This document shows, piece by piece, positions 12,395 through 25,408 of a stretch of 64,000 bases of DNA. Within the stretch, counting starts at the first letter, position 1; each line of letters opens with the position of its first letter. The stretch is from NCBI RefSeq assembly GCF_965638725.1, contig NC_134961.1:5486641-5550640 (forward strand), given 5' to 3'. The notes below the pieces were generated by a model, which worked only from the letters and a program-made list of their open reading frames with translations, had not been told where the DNA came from and ran no database searches. The translations under genes were made by a program, and so were the position numbers. The stretch is from Aptenodytes patagonicus (Eukaryota; Chordata; Aves; Sphenisciformes; Spheniscidae).

Positions 12395-15300
12395 CTGGAA
12401 AGGAGAAGAACAACTGAGCAGAAACCCAGGGACCTCCCAGCTGTGGCAGGAGCTGGACCATCAGCTCCCCCACACTCTCCTGCAGCTTCGGTCTTGCTGC
12501 AGGGTGCAAGTTTGCTGTCACTTCCAGACATCAGTGATGGGGGAGAAGGGCAGAGTGCGGCTTTGGGGGACCCCCAGGATGGAGTGCCTGTTGCCTGCAG
12601 CCCCGGGTGAGGATGGTGATGGCTCTTTCTACTCCATGTCCCGCAACCCACATGACAGCTCTGCCCAGGGTAGCTGCACAGACCACCCAGGATCACCCGC
12701 TCTGCTCAGACAGGAGCTTTCAGAGGCTGCTTCATTGACCCCCGAGCATCAGAAACCCTGCTGCCTGGTTTTGCCTCTTAGAGGGACAACACAGTCTGTG
12801 CCACCAAGCAAACAGTCCTGCACACCCTCATTTCCTTTATCTGGGGCTTCTTTCTCCCACCATGACCAGGGCAGGGTGGAGAGCCGGGGTGCACAGGGAG
12901 GCACCGAGCACCCATGCAAGCATTCGGTGGCTGGGCTGCCTTTGCTGGGTGCTCGCCACTGCACCGGTGTACCAGCTACCCCCCACCCCAGGTGGATTTA
13001 TGAAAGGAACAACCCAATCTGCACATTCATCCCCAGTCCGTGCTAGGGGCCAGCAGAGATAAGGGAACCCAGTGCTGGGAGCGGGAGACGGGCCCATCCC
13101 TGCTGGGATCCAGCTCCAGACAGCGCTGAATGGGGACCATTGTCCTGCCGCTGCCCGGCTCCTTCGCGGGGATCGGTGACCGGCAGAGACTCTGAAAGGA
13201 GCTCGCAGTGTCGGCGCGGCGGGGAGAGCCGGGAGGAGCCGATCCCGGCCATGGCCAGGCAGGGGGGTAAATCACTCCAGGGTGGGCTGTGATGGAAACG
13301 GGGCAGATCCGGGACATGCACAAGCAGCCAGGCAAAGGGAAACCACCTCCAGACTCTCTGCCAGCAGCTGCAGAGGGCTGGGCCATCTCCTCCCTGCACA
13401 GGCCTTCATCCTGAGGAGGAGGAGCGGTGGTATCGCTGGCAATGCTGCTCAGCAGCCATCCCCAGCCATGGGGTGACCCTGAAGACCACAGACCCCTGAC
13501 CCCCCCGGGCATGCCAGGAACCCCCCAAAGCAGCGCTGGGCTTTCTTACAGGGCTCCTGCTCTGATCTAGGTCACACTGGCCAGACACACTGCAACCGCC
13601 AAGGTTATAAGCGACAAACGAGTCTAATGCGCAATTAGCTAGCATTTATTTACTCCCCTGCAAGCTCCATTCAAGGTCAACAGAGCCGGTATCTGCAAGT
13701 GAAAAAAACAACCAACAAGAAATTTATAGACTGCAGACAAGGCTGCTTGTCCTGAACCAACTGATCTGCTGCAGGCTGCAGCCTCCGTCTCCACACGCCG
13801 CGCTGGGCAGCAGCGTGCCCAGGGCTCCCATCTGTAGCCAGCCTGAAGGGTGCTATTCCATCAAGCCCCTGAAAATCCGTCTGCTCCCTTTCAGATCTAT
13901 TTACACGCAACATCAGACGGTGCTGCCGATACTGGCAAGGCAGTGCCTGTGCAAGGCCACTTCTCCCAGAGGGGACCTGGGAGCAGGCAGCTAACATGCA
14001 GTGGCAGGAGATGCAGATGGGCAACACCTGCAGGCAGCGTGCAGCAGAAACATGCTGGGTCCCACGCAGCATCCCCCAGTCCCCACAGTTTAACTGTGCT
14101 GCCCTAATGCCTGGAGCACCCAATCATTGGCAGGGAGCAGGATCCTGCAGACCACAACAAAACACAGAGGGACCACAGAAGCACCCTGACCTGCCACAGT
14201 GCTGCACAGCCCCGGCAGGGCAGAACAGGCAAGCTGCCCCCCCCAGCCAGCGGGGAGCAATGCCGGGGCCCTGCCTGTTGCCAAGCTCCCCAACAGCGAC
14301 GCAGCAAGCATCTCCCCAGCCCCATGAGTGCCAGGGGCTGAGCCAGGCAAGGATGAAGAGCGGGCACAGAGCAGCTCCTCGCAGCTCCTCGCCCTCTCCC
14401 CATTAGCGGGGACAAGCAGAAGGGGCTCTCTGTGACAAACTCCCCAGGCAGCACGTCACTCTGGGGACAGAGCAGCTAGGTGGAAGGCAAAGCAGCAGCC
14501 GGACACACAGTGAGGTCCTGCCCAAGGCGGGCAGAGCCCAGCACCCTACCCGTTTCCGAGCCATGGTCACAGCCTCGAGTCCGCAGCTTTTCTGAAGACG
14601 ACACAGCCTCTCCTGCGCATCTGGCACGTCAGGACCTTCTCAGCACCGGTCCCAGCCGCATGATTTCCGCAGCTCCACCCAAACAGACTTTCACCCCCGG
14701 CTACACCAGCACCAGCCCAGCAGAGCCAGCCTGGGCCCTTCCACCCTTGCCAAACACCAGCTGCCCAGGAAGGATGCTCATGGTGCCACTGGGAACAGCT
14801 CAGTTCATCCCTCCTGCTCCGAAAGAGATGCTTCTGCCCATGGGCTGCACTGCCAGCCTCAGCAAAAGGACCTGGAGGCTTTCCTGCACCGCCTTTTAAC
14901 AGCGCAGTCTGATCACCTTTGTGCATGCCACACTGGTGCAGAGACACCGGACAAGGAAGAATGGGTCTTATCTGAAAACCGCACATCTCCAGGAAGACCA
15001 TTACCCTCCGTCACGACCCCCAGAAACACCATTTTTTGGTGCCATACAGTGGACCCAAGCCAGGCGGAGGCTGGCCAGCCGGAGCTCGGCCCCCATGGCC
15101 GCAGGGCTCTGGGACAAGCCACCCACCAGCTGATCCCAGGAGAGGCAGCACCCAGCTCCTACCCCCCACATGCTTTGGGCACAGCGTGAGGGCAGGAGCC
15201 CACTGCTCTGCCCCACACACCCACTGCCCACCCGGGCGAGGAACCGAGGAGCCAGGATGCAATTTTGCATCCAAGACATGAAACGCCCTGAGAACACGTT

Positions 15301-17451
15301 CTGCCTTCTCTCCTCGGGTAAGGCCAGGAAAAAAACGGAGAACAAAGACACAAATGCCGCCAGCTTCAGCTCGAAACACAGTTACACCCAAACAGCAAGG
15401 CCTTGTTTGCTGCAGGCTCCGTCCCACTGCAGCTTCAGATGCACATGGAGAAGTGTTACTTATTCAAGGTTGGGGACCTCAGCAGCGCAAGGAGAGGCCA
15501 CGGCGAACCGGCTGCTCTAACCCACCGGCAGGAGCCAGCGTCTGACCTGCCATGGCATTGCCCTTCCCACGGCCCATCAGTGCTGGGTATTTTGCTGCAG
15601 GGTGGAAAGAGGTTCTTTGCTGTTTTGAGGCAATAGGAAGGGCGATCCCAGAGGGTGTCCTGGGGCAGGGCTGCTCCTGCTCACACCACTTCCACACTCA
15701 CACACACTAATGCCACCACAGCAGGAACGCAGCACAGCTGTGAGCCCCACGACACCCCGGGTGGGACACTGTCCCATTCACGGCTCTGCAGCAGGGAGCG
15801 AGTGCCAGGGCTGAATCCTGCCTCCACCAGCAGAAAATGGAAGACAGGAAAATTTCTCCCATTTCACTTGACCTACCAGAAAACCCCCGCACGTTTCAAA
15901 GACACAGCTGGCTGTCCCAGCTCTGCTATCACCCATCCCCAGCATCCCAGTTTCAGCAGGGAGTTCTGATGACTTCCAATACGACGCAGCTCCTTACAGG
16001 AACGCGGGCCCTCCTTTCTCCCCAGCCAGATCAAAGACATGGATCCTCCTTCAAGGGTTTTGAAATCACATTCAAGACAAACATTAACTTTTACACAGCT
16101 GGCTCAGATCATCAAAACAGGCTCAATTAGCCACGAAAAGCCACCAAGCCCACAGAGAGGAGTCCACAAGGCTTCACTAGAGCCACCTGGGCTTGCCGTG
16201 ACACCCTGGAAGGCTCTTTGCTGTTTTGCCTCACCTTGAGCACATCAACATCCACGCCTGCCCACGAACCCACAACCCCTGCCGGGTCCGTGAGCTACGC
16301 GAGGCACATCCCTGCTCTGCCCCCATACAGCGCTGGCAGCTGGGACCAGCCATATGTTTTAAGTTACTAAAGCTCTAAACCCCGCAGAGCCCCGCAAGCC
16401 ATTAGGCAAAGGGGCACATTCAGCACTGTGCCCCTGCCAGGCTCCGTGTCTCCGACAGAACAGGGGCAGCTCAAATCTCACTGCTTGTTTTTTTGGACTA
16501 AACTGTTTAACAAACACAAGTTTCAGTTTTATAAGCAGAAAATGACACGGCCTGAAGCGTGCAGCTTCTGTTACAGAGCTGAGAAACAGCTCGCCTAGAC
16601 CCCGCCGCCCCCAGTCACAGCCGTGGTCTAATAACAGCCATTATTTCCCTACAAGCCCTATCTCACTTCAGCCAGCCAAACTGCTGAACATCTGCAGAGC
16701 TTTATCAGTAGATTTTAAGGCATCCTTATACACTCTGGGCTGCATAAGCAGGAGCAGCTCACCCAAAGTGGCCAAGAAAACCCATAGCAGAGCCGGAAAT
16801 AAAGGCCGGGTCTCCCCATTCCTTTCCACCACAGGTTGCATAACGCAGCGGTGCCCTGCCCGTACCGAAACACCTTCGGCTTTCCCACCTTCACACGATT
16901 GCAACACCCTTTCCCCAGCAGCGAGGCAGACCGCACCACGCCACCGTTCTCACGGGAACTCAGTGTCCCAGGCACACAAAGCCCCCCCCCCCCCCCCGCA
17001 GCCCAGGCCGAGGATTTCAGGGGGCACCCACCCCCACCCCAGCGACCACCGGCAACCGGCCAGGCCAGGGATGCTCCGGCACAGATATTTTGGGAGGAGA
17101 TCACCCCTCTAGCCCGCCCCAGGGAGGCTGGAGCCGGGCAGAGCCAAGCCGGCGGGGAGGCTCGGAGCCGGGGCGCTCGGCCCGGGGGGGGGGGGGGATG
17201 CCGCGCTCAGCTGCCCGCCCTGCCCGCACCCCTGCCCGCACCTGGTGGTGCGTCTCCTGCTCCACGTTGAGCCCGTTCACCTCGACGACGCGGTCCCCGG
17301 CGCGCAGCCCCGCCGCCTCGGCCGGCGAGCCGGGCTCCACTTTGCGGATGAACTGCCCGCTCTTGCCCTTCTCGCCGTGCAGGTGGAAGCCGTAGCCGCT
17401 CTCCCCCTTCAGCATGCGGCACAGCCGCGGCTTCAGCTGGTCCTTGGCCAT
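12137..17451 (-). CDS. NHERF2: Na(+)/H(+) exchange regulatory cofactor NHERF2 (5' part, two exons)
   Basis: Two minus-strand exons (17242-17451 and 12137-12394) join in phase 0 to give residues 1-156 of a PDZ scaffold. The complete first PDZ domain covers about residues 7-91. It has the GYGF carboxylate-binding loop at 19-22, an alpha-B histidine at 68, and the strand [12 protein letters not shown] after the splice. Residues 92-156 form a Ser-rich linker. Known NHERF2 proteins have a second PDZ domain and a C-terminal ERM-binding tail, both missing here because the gene continues off the left edge. The family tethers transporters such as NHE3 and channels to ezrin and the actin cortex below apical membranes. 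NHERF1 is the main alternative. The neighbouring NPW and ZNF598 match the human SLC9A3R2 neighbourhood, which favours NHERF2. Confidence 0.9.
12395..17241 (-). other. NHERF2: NHERF2 intron 1
   Basis: A 4.85-kb intron bounded by GT on the minus strand at 17241-17240 and AG at 12396-12395. It is GC-rich with no recognisable coding exon. It holds a run of about 16 C at 16982-16997 and a run of 14 G at 17184-17197, next to exon 1. Near 13600-13680 and 16490-16560 there are short AT-rich segments with homeobox- and forkhead-like cores (CAATTAGC, TGTTTAACAAACA). Their meaning is only inferred. Confidence 0.75.
17242..17451 (-). CDS. NHERF2: NHERF2 exon 1 (start codon and most of PDZ1)
   Basis: The coding part is 210 nt (70 codons). 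It begins [20 protein letters not shown] and ends ETHHQ at a CAG/GTGCGG donor. The ATG sits in GCCATGG with a purine at -3, and upstream the sequence becomes GC-rich untranslated leader. The GYGFHLH loop, [20 protein letters not shown] and GDRVVEVNG form the expected beta-B to beta-D core of a PDZ domain. Confidence 0.93.
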
Positions 17452-18150
17452 GGCCGGGGCGCCCGGCGGGCGGCGGCGCGGAGCGGCGGGCGGGCGGAGG
17501 CGGGCGGCCGCGGGGCCCCTTTTATGCGCGGCCCGGGGCGGGCGCGGAGCGGCGGGGCGCGGAGGGGCGGGCCGGGGCCGGGGCCGGGGCCGGCGCTGGG
17601 GCTGGGGCCGGGGCGCTGAGCGGCGCGGCCATGCTGCGCGCTGCCCCGCGGCGCCGGGAGCGCGGCGGGCGGGGACGGGGACGGGGACGGGGATGGGGCC
17701 GGGCCGGGCGGAGCCGGGGCGGAGCCGCAGCGAGGGACGGGGACGGCCGAGGGACGGGGCGGGCGGAGCCGAGAGCGGGGCTGACACCGGCACCGGCACC
17801 GGCACCGGGCGGACGGAGCCGATGGAGCCCCGGGGCCGATCGCGGCCTCCCGGACTCACGGATCGGAGCCACCCGGGGCTCTGCGGGCTCAGCTCCGGCT
17901 CCGGCTGCCGCGGCCCCCCCCGGCTGCAGCACAGACCCCCCGGGCTGGGGGCAGCCCCGAAGGCCCCCGGGGCCAGGGCAGTGGGCAGCCCCGCAGGCAG
18001 CTGGCCGGAGCCCACCGCCCTCCAGGCCAGCCTGGGGACCGCCGCCGACACAAATCCGCTGAGCTGGGTCCCCCCTGCATCTGCGGGCCAGGCCCCCCAT
18101 CTCCGCTCCCCTCCGGGAAGGGGTACCCGGGCCACGGCTCATCCATGGGG
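17452..18150 (-). promoter_or_regulatory. NHERF2: NHERF2 5' UTR and CpG-island promoter
   Basis: Very high GC and CpG density continues from exon 1 to about 18150, as in a housekeeping-type vertebrate promoter. On the minus strand a TATA-like CATAAAAGG lies at 17526-17518, about 70 nt upstream of the ATG. This would imply a short leader if used. Tandem GGGGAC and GGGGCC units (17563-17595, 17669-17696) on the plus strand could form G-quadruplexes. The transcription start cannot be fixed from sequence. Confidence 0.6.
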
Positions 18151-21100
18151 CAGCGCAGCTCTCCGGGACACGGGCAAGGGCCGCCCCGTAAAGGGGAGGC
18201 GATGGGGAGCGGGGTCTGGAGCAGAGGCCGCTCATCCGGAGAGTTCTTCAGGTTCAGCTGATGGGATGTGCTGGGACCCCCTGGTCTGGAGAGGGGAGGA
18301 CGCAGCCCAGCAGCTCCTCTGCCCACCCAGCCCCAGCCCGTGACCTCGGGGAGATGGCAGAGCTCTTTGTGGGATGTCTCTGCCGAGCCAGCCAGTCTGG
18401 CACACACGGAGTTCGTGGGCTGATGGACTTCATACGTTCACGTGAAAGAGCTCAGAAACGTTTTGTGTCCCCCTGAGCGCCAGGCAGGGGACGGGGTTTG
18501 TTAGCGGGCAGCTCTGCCGTTCCGGTCCCAGACATTCCTGGCGGGGAAAGGCTCCTGCTCCATCGCGGGTGCCCCTGCAGAGAGGCCGTCCAGGTTTCAC
18601 CTGGAATGAGCTTGTTTTGATGGGACACGGAGATCCCCATCTTCACCCTTTTGCATTCCTGGTCTTCATTTCCTTGAAATCTCTTACAAGGATGAAATGA
18701 CCCGGGTTAGGTGTCACAGCTGCGTGTCGCGTTCCTGTGTCACAGGTTTTCTAGCTCTCCCCCGTGGCACTTCTCCTTCCTCAACTGCCTTCCTGCCAGA
18801 TTTTTATAGAGCTGAAGCAAATGCAGCGGCCAGCTTGAGGTGGTAAATAAGACTCCAGAAATTAATATTGATTCGCTTTTAATTTGTAGTCTGCTTTAAA
18901 AAAAAGGCTTCCACTGCAGTTATACATAAAGTCACTCTTCAAAGGAAAGACGCTTGAACCAAAAAGATGCTTGGTGATGTGTCTTAGAGGAGAGTCGCTA
19001 TCCTGGAAAAAAATGGCATTCTTTATCTCCGGCAATTCTTCCCACCTTCATTTCCTATAGGCAATGTGGTTATTTGGACGTTGCGTACAAGGAGAGAGCG
19101 CAGCGTGGCCGTGGCTGGGTGGTGGGCACCGGCCCCCGTGAGCGCTCGGTGCTGTCCCTCAAGGTGCCCGTCACCCTCAGCCGGGAGCGGGCTCAGCCCC
19201 CGGCTCAGCCCTGGCTCCGGCCGCGGTTTGCAGCCGGCGAGGTCCCACCAGGGAGGATGCCGGCTGCCTTTGCTCCGAGGCGCCTTTGCTCTCTGCAGCG
19301 CTGCAGAAGCGCTGATCTCGGCACGAAATCTTGGGTGACACGAGAGGAGGCCAGAGAGCCGGGAAATTCGGAGACTGTTTTATTTGCTGTACAAGGCAAG
19401 TACTCTCTTGAGACTCTTTGTGGAGTCCTGAAGCTTTTTATCGGGCTAGAGGAGTGCGAATAATTGATTTTTCCGTTCACTGGCCAAACCAAAAAACTGG
19501 AGGGAGAGGGGGAGGAGAAGGAATTGTTTCAAGTTTATTTGAAGAAAAAAGTTTTTCTTTTTGTTCAGTGCAATAAAAACTCGAGGGAGAAAATCTTTGG
19601 GGTGGTCAGACAGGATATTTTAACCCTTCTGAATGTCTTTTTAAAGGTGTTGGTAGCTTGCAAAATAGAAAAAGGGAGAAAATATCATTTCAAAAAGGTG
19701 AAAATGGGATGTTTGAATTTTTCAAAAATGCCTTTTTTTTTTTTGAGCACAAGCATTTTCTCAAGTGTGACCTGAATTTGTTGATTTTTTTCAACCTCAG
19801 TGTCCCCAAAAGGCATTTTTTTCCGCAAAAAACATCTATTAATTGTAGAGAAATTAAGGAGGGTCGGGTACCGACCGTCACCTGTCAGGCGAGAGGACGT
19901 AACCCGGCAGAGATGCCGGGATCTGCAAACCGCTCCCGGGAAGGCTTTAGCAAACCTTTCGGCCCGAGCACCCCTGCCCGTCTCCGCCGGGCGCAGGAGG
20001 CGGCAGCATCCCAGCACTCGCTCCCCAAGGGCATCGGGACCCCCGACCGAGCCGCTGCCGGGTCCCCTCTCCTGCAGGGACACAAAGGGGACTTGGTAGA
20101 ACCCCGGCTCAGCACAGGATTTTTGCCTGCCTGCTTCTGGTCGCACACCTTGTGAGCCTGAAATGGAGCGTTTATTTCATGATCCCGCTACTTTGGGGAC
20201 TGACGGAGCCATGCTGTGGTCGTGCCTCTGAGCCCGGGCGGCGCACGGGTCTGGGATGTCCTGCCTGTCCTGGGATGCACAGCTCAGTGCATGCTTTGGC
20301 GCGGGCATGGTTCAAAGAGAAACGCTGTATTTTTTCCCTGCAGCTGATGGGGAAGGCTCCTTCGTGTAAAGGAGCTGGAAAGAACTTGAAAACGCGTTGT
20401 GCAAAGGTGCATCCTCGCACGGTACAAAACCCCTCCAGTTCTCAGGGCCATCCTGCCGTTTCCCATCTGTGGCCCGTTGTAGAAAAAAAGCAGAGAGCAC
20501 AGGAGGGCTCCTGCATTTACTGGTATAACAGAGCCCTGATTAAATCCAGCAGATACTGCACAGGCAAGGTTTTTCCGTTTAAATTTCTGTGTGTTTTGAT
20601 TTGGGCAGGTATTTAAGTCCGAATTGGGCCGGCCTGGAGGCTGAGGGAGTTCATGGGGTCTGTGTGCTTACTGGCTTGGAAGGGTTTGAAGGTCTTTTTG
20701 TTTGACATCTGCTTCTAATTCCTTCACTGCACTTGGTTGCGCAGCGACAGAGAATTACACCTGTGTCCTGGACCCTGTTCGCTTTAGGCCTGATTCTTTT
20801 GCATCACTAATGCAAAATACAGATGCTGTGAAAAGTTTCACAATTACAGAAATTAGGCTCGAGCGGCAGGCTCCCTGGTGGGTCAGAGGGAGGGATTTCT
20901 GGAGCCCATAAAGTCCATCTTCATTCAGAAACTGGCAAAACCTCGGCTGATAACCCGAGCCTGTTCAAGCTGGCTTGTTTCTGAAGCGGGTGGAGGGTCA
21001 GGGCGAGGGGCTCTTTGAGGGGGAGGATGGTTTGCCGAGGCTGGTGATGGAGTCGCTGGGCTGTGCAGGTGCTTCCAAAGAAATGAGAGGTTTTGCACGT

Positions 21101-22424
21101 GCCTTTGGGCCATCTTCTGCCAACGAGGACACACGTTTTCAAGACGCCAGGAGCCTGTTGTCTCGCTCGTGGCTCCATCTCATGCCTGCTGGATGGCTTT
21201 GGGCAGATCTTGTGGCTTCTCCGTTTCCCCCCTCTCCCCAACCCTCTCCCGGGAGAGGACCCACATCGGAGCTCCCCCACCACAGAGCTGGAGCTCACTG
21301 GGCTGGTTGCAGCCGGGCTCCACGTCCCAGGAGACCTTGGCCACCCAGAGCACTTTCTGCCTGCGTGTGGAGGAAGACCCAGGTCCTTCTGCCCAAGCGC
21401 AGGGACGTACCCGTGTCGGCAGTGGTGGTTGACGGTCCCCGCTGGGAGCTGCAGAGAGCTGTTGCTACTGCAGTAATTAGCTCTATTAATAAATGAAGTC
21501 TCGGGCTTTCCGCCTGGCATGGATGCAGCTGTGCTCATTCCTCCCTCGTTTCGCTGTCACTCAGCGTGGGGCTGCTGGGTCCCAGCTGCTCTCAGGGAGC
21601 AGCGGCTCTCGAGGAGAGGGGAAAGGACGATGATTTATTTGCGCTGCCAGAGGAACCGGGAATGAGAGGAGAGCTCATAAAAAGCACCATCTCATTTTCT
21701 CTAGGCCTCTGTGTGTGGCACTATTGAGCTGTAAACCTTTTCCAGGTTAGATTTATAGAGATAGAAGGAGAGCTGATCATTAGGAAGATGAATTACATGC
21801 TTTGTGGGTTGTGAAAGTCCAGAAAGTTCAGTTACACTGCTGAGAGCTGGGAGATCCCTCTTGCACAAGCTGGCAGGTAGGAATCTGCCCAGGTCCTTTA
21901 TTATTTGCAAGCAGATAGCAGCGCTATAGGTACCAAGCTGGAGGGGGTCCGGCAGCACTTGGTGCTGTGCAGGCGTGGAGCTGGTGACGGTCCCTGGTCA
22001 GGCTGGGCGCACCCGAGATCTCCCACGTGCCAGCACACCCACGGACAAGTGTGCAAGCAACGATGCTGCTCCCGTGCCCCAGCGGCGTGCAAGCCACCCT
22101 GCTCCACGCCTGCCGTGCCCCCACGGCACGGGCACCCCGCTGCCCACACCGCGCAGGGCAACAGCCCCGCCGCTGACCACCATTTTCCCCTAGAAGAGCC
22201 GAAATGTCTCTGGCAGCTGCAGGAAAACCGCACGGATAATACGACTGCAAAGGGGCTTGCTCCTGGAGGGGCTGGTGTTGGCACAGCTCGTTTCCTGAGC
22301 TGGACACCAGCCGGTGCTGGTGCCAGTGCCACGCCGGTGTGCCACTGTGCCTGCCGCAACAAGGACGTGGATGTAAGAGCAGCACCGAGCCCTCCAGCTG
22401 GCTCTGGGACCCCCCGTCCCTGGG

Positions 22425-22824
22425 AGCACCCATCCTCGGGAGCACCCATCCCCAGCAGCACCCATCCCTGGAAGCACCCATCCCTGAGACCACCCATCCC
22501 CAGAAGCACCCATTCCCAGGACCACCCATCCCTGGCAGCACCCATCCCTGAGACCACCCATCCCCAGAAGCACCCATCCCCAGCAGCACCTATCCCTGGA
22601 AGCACCCATACCTGGCAGCACCCATCTCCAGAAGCACCCATTCCCAGGACCACCCATCCCTGGCAGCACCCATCCCTGAGACCACCCATCCCCAGAAGCA
22701 CCCATCCCTGGCAGCACCCATCCCTGAGACCACCCATCCCCAGAAGCACCCATCCCTGGCAGCACCCATCTCTGGGAGCACCCACCCCTGGCAGCACCCA
22801 TCCCTGGGAGCACCCACCCCGGGC
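22425..22824. repeat. Minisatellite, 25 units of 16 bp
   Basis: Twenty-five consecutive 16-bp units, all exactly 16 bp, with consensus AGCACCCATCCCTGGC on the plus strand. Variation is concentrated in the last four bases (CAGC, TGGA, TGAG, CAGA, CAGG, TGGC). The first base pair alternates AG/AC. Units recur in threes (TGGC, TGAG, CAGA endings), giving a 48-bp higher-order period in 22521-22760. Because 48 nt is 16 codons, all frames stay open over long distances and produce spurious proline/histidine-rich reading frames. Confidence 0.95.
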
Positions 22825-25372
22825 GAGGTTGGAGGCAGAGCAGCACAGGTGAGCACGTCCGCGGAGGTGCCAGCGTGGCGGAGGGGACCTCCCTGGGCAG
22901 GAATATGCCCACAAGGTCCCTGCTAGCACCCGGCCGGGCGGGCAGCGCTGCCACCCAAGGAGAGCGTCGGCGTTCATTCACGCCGCGCTCCACCGCAGCC
23001 GCCTCCTCTCCTGCCAGAAGGAGAAGCAGAGTGGAGGCCCCATGCCGCCAGACATGGGAGCTGGACCTGAGCCCAGGGGTGGTGGTGGCCTGAGCCCGGA
23101 GCAGCAGAAGCACCTCGAGAGGCTCTTGCAGGGCTGGAGGTGGATGGAGATGGGGGGGGCTCCCGGCTTCACCCAGCTGGGACACCCCCTACGCCAGCCC
23201 AACTGCAGCAGCCCGGGGGGCTGGGAGTGCAGCCGGTCCGTGCTGGTGTTTTAGCACGGCCGTGCCTGGGTTTAATCATACCGTGCCATGAAAGTCATGG
23301 CCCGGGCTAAGGGTTTTGAAGGCATCAGCTCTTCTGCTGGCATGTCCAGCCCTGGATGCCACCCCAGCACCCAGGGGACCCCGCGAGGGCTGGGACCATT
23401 CCTGCAACATCTTCTTGGCATGAGCAGAAGGGCTAGGACATCCCCAGGGAGCTTCGCTGGCCCCTGAAGTCTTTGCAGCTCTTGACGGGGCTCGGGGAGC
23501 GCAGTTTGGTTAAGGGGCTGCTTCTCTTGCAGCAGCCGCATGGCTGGGCTGGGGGAGGACAGCTTCCTTCCGCTGCCCGATGGGGCTGCATCTGGGTTTT
23601 GCTCTCTCCTGCACACATTAGAAGGAATATCCACCAGAAAATAAGACAGGGGAAATGCTGAGGCCTGGGAAGGTGCCTGCAGCCCAGCGTCTCATCACCC
23701 CGGGGGGGGGGGGTGAAGGGGGGCTGGAGGGCACCCCGAGAGGACATTTTATCTTTGCTGCACCACCAGCCACTCCTGTGCCGGACCCAGCGGTGTGTGT
23801 GCACATCCCCAGGAGAGGGGCACGGGGTCCGGCAGGATGCCCAGGGAGCAGGCAGAGCCGAGCAGTGCAGGCAGGGCAGCGCTGGCACGGGTCACCTCCG
23901 CTCCCGGTGGCACGTGCCCATGGCAGGTGAGCTGCCCCGACGAAGCAGCGTGGGCGCTCCCCAAATACAGCCCTGTGTACAGTCAACACGGGGGAGGCAC
24001 CTTCAGGGCGGCCTCAGCACGGGGCCGGCACGGCCCTCAGGACGCCTGGGGGGACACTCGTGGGAGGGAGCGTGGGGGCCCGTGGGAGGGTCCCGACCCG
24101 GCATTTCCCCTCGGGCACCCCAGGAATAGCCCCGGGCTGCTGCAGCTCGGCCGGGGAGATCTCTGCCCGTGTCTCTAAGCCACTGTCACCTTATCAGCGC
24201 TCTGGACAGCTTGGAAATAGGCAAAGCAGCAGGCACAGAGATACCGTTATCTCCTGTTCTCTGCAGCTCCTACCCCTTATCTCCGGCCTCGATCAATTCC
24301 CCTGGGTGGTGTCAGCATGGAAGGTGTGGACAGCCCGGCGGGACGGGATGAGACCCCTGGCAGACCCTGGCTCAGCGCTGGGTCCTGCAGCCCAGGGCTC
24401 CCCACAGGGACATTTGGGGCCATCGCAGGGACCATCCGGGGTACCCAGCTCTGCCCAAGGGCTTTCCATCCCCAGCGACCACCACATCCAACAGGGACCA
24501 CCCGCCGGAGAGGGGCTCGGACCTGGCCCGGCTCAGCCCTAGCCGCCTGCATCCCGGCAGGGCGAGGAACAGCTTCTAGGCAGAGCCGACGACAGAGGAA
24601 ATTCCTTGGGGAGTTTTCTTCCTCCTGGTGCATGTAGGGGCCTTGCAGCCATTGTGTGTGTGCACAGGGCCAGCCCCGGTGTGAGCTCAAGCCGGCTCCC
24701 TCGGGGCTGCCAGTTCCTGTCCCAGACGCTGCCCTCCCCAAAGCCCCCAGCCCCAGCGTGCCCGGCCGCCTCGGTGGATGCTGCTGGTCCCCTGGGAGAG
24801 GCCGGGGAGTCGGGAAGGAAAGGGAGCCGCCCGGGGCTCGGGCCGGGTTGGGGTGGGACGTCTTCCTGCCCGCTGCGGCCCCTGGGATTCACCCGCCTCT
24901 TGGACTGGAACAAAACGCATCCGCTGGCACGGCAGGCTGGGTGACGGCGCACCCCGTCCGGGAAAGCCTCGCTGCGTCAGTCGGCCCTGGCTCCGGCCGG
25001 CGGTGCTGGATCTGCAGAGCTCCCAGGCACCACCTCGGGGATGGACCTGGACCAGGGGCCAGATCCAGCTCCAAACCCCACATGTGCTGCACGGGGATCC
25101 AGAGCCCGGGAGCAGCCTCATCCCTGGGCTGCCCTAATCCAGAGCAGCGGGACAAGCTTTAGCCCAGAGCTTCCATCCCCTTCCAGGCCCGTGGTCTTGG
25201 CCAGGGCTGTGCAGAGGGGCACCCATGGGGCCAGCTCCCCACTCTGCAAGGGCGCAGGGTTGGGGACATGGTGGTAGGGCTCATCCTCACCCCTGTTGCA
25301 GCTCCCCAGCCCTCCCCAGCCCCCGGCATCAGCGTGGCCACAAGATGGCATGGCAAAGCCACCCAGGTGCCG

Positions 25373-25408
25373 CTGCACCCTCTGCACCCTCTGCACCCCC
25401 TGCACCCT
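25373..25408. repeat. Four 9-bp tandem units
   Basis: CTGCACCCT is repeated four times; the third copy reads CTGCACCCC. A small simple tandem repeat in intergenic DNA. Confidence 0.85.

Noticed and set aside
12027-13046. 339-codon plus-strand open frame over NHERF2 exon 2
   Set aside because: It is the antisense of the NHERF2 exon and intron 1, with no domains.
16982-17197. Very long C and G runs (also at 9362, 23702, 29086, 42821)
   Set aside because: Homopolymers of 12-19 bases are common in avian GC-rich DNA and prone to sequencing error. No function is inferred, and their exact lengths should not be trusted.
17101-18343. Long open frames of over 300 codons in the NHERF2 promoter (both strands)
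   Set aside because: Only the 70 codons of NHERF2 exon 1 are real. The rest is CpG-island sequence read through, giving Arg/Pro/Gly-rich nonsense.
22190-23185. Long open frames of 200-360 codons on both strands around 22.0-23.2 kb
   Set aside because: They are products of the 16-bp minisatellite, which keeps every frame open, and of GC-rich flanks. The predicted proteins are just the repeat translated.
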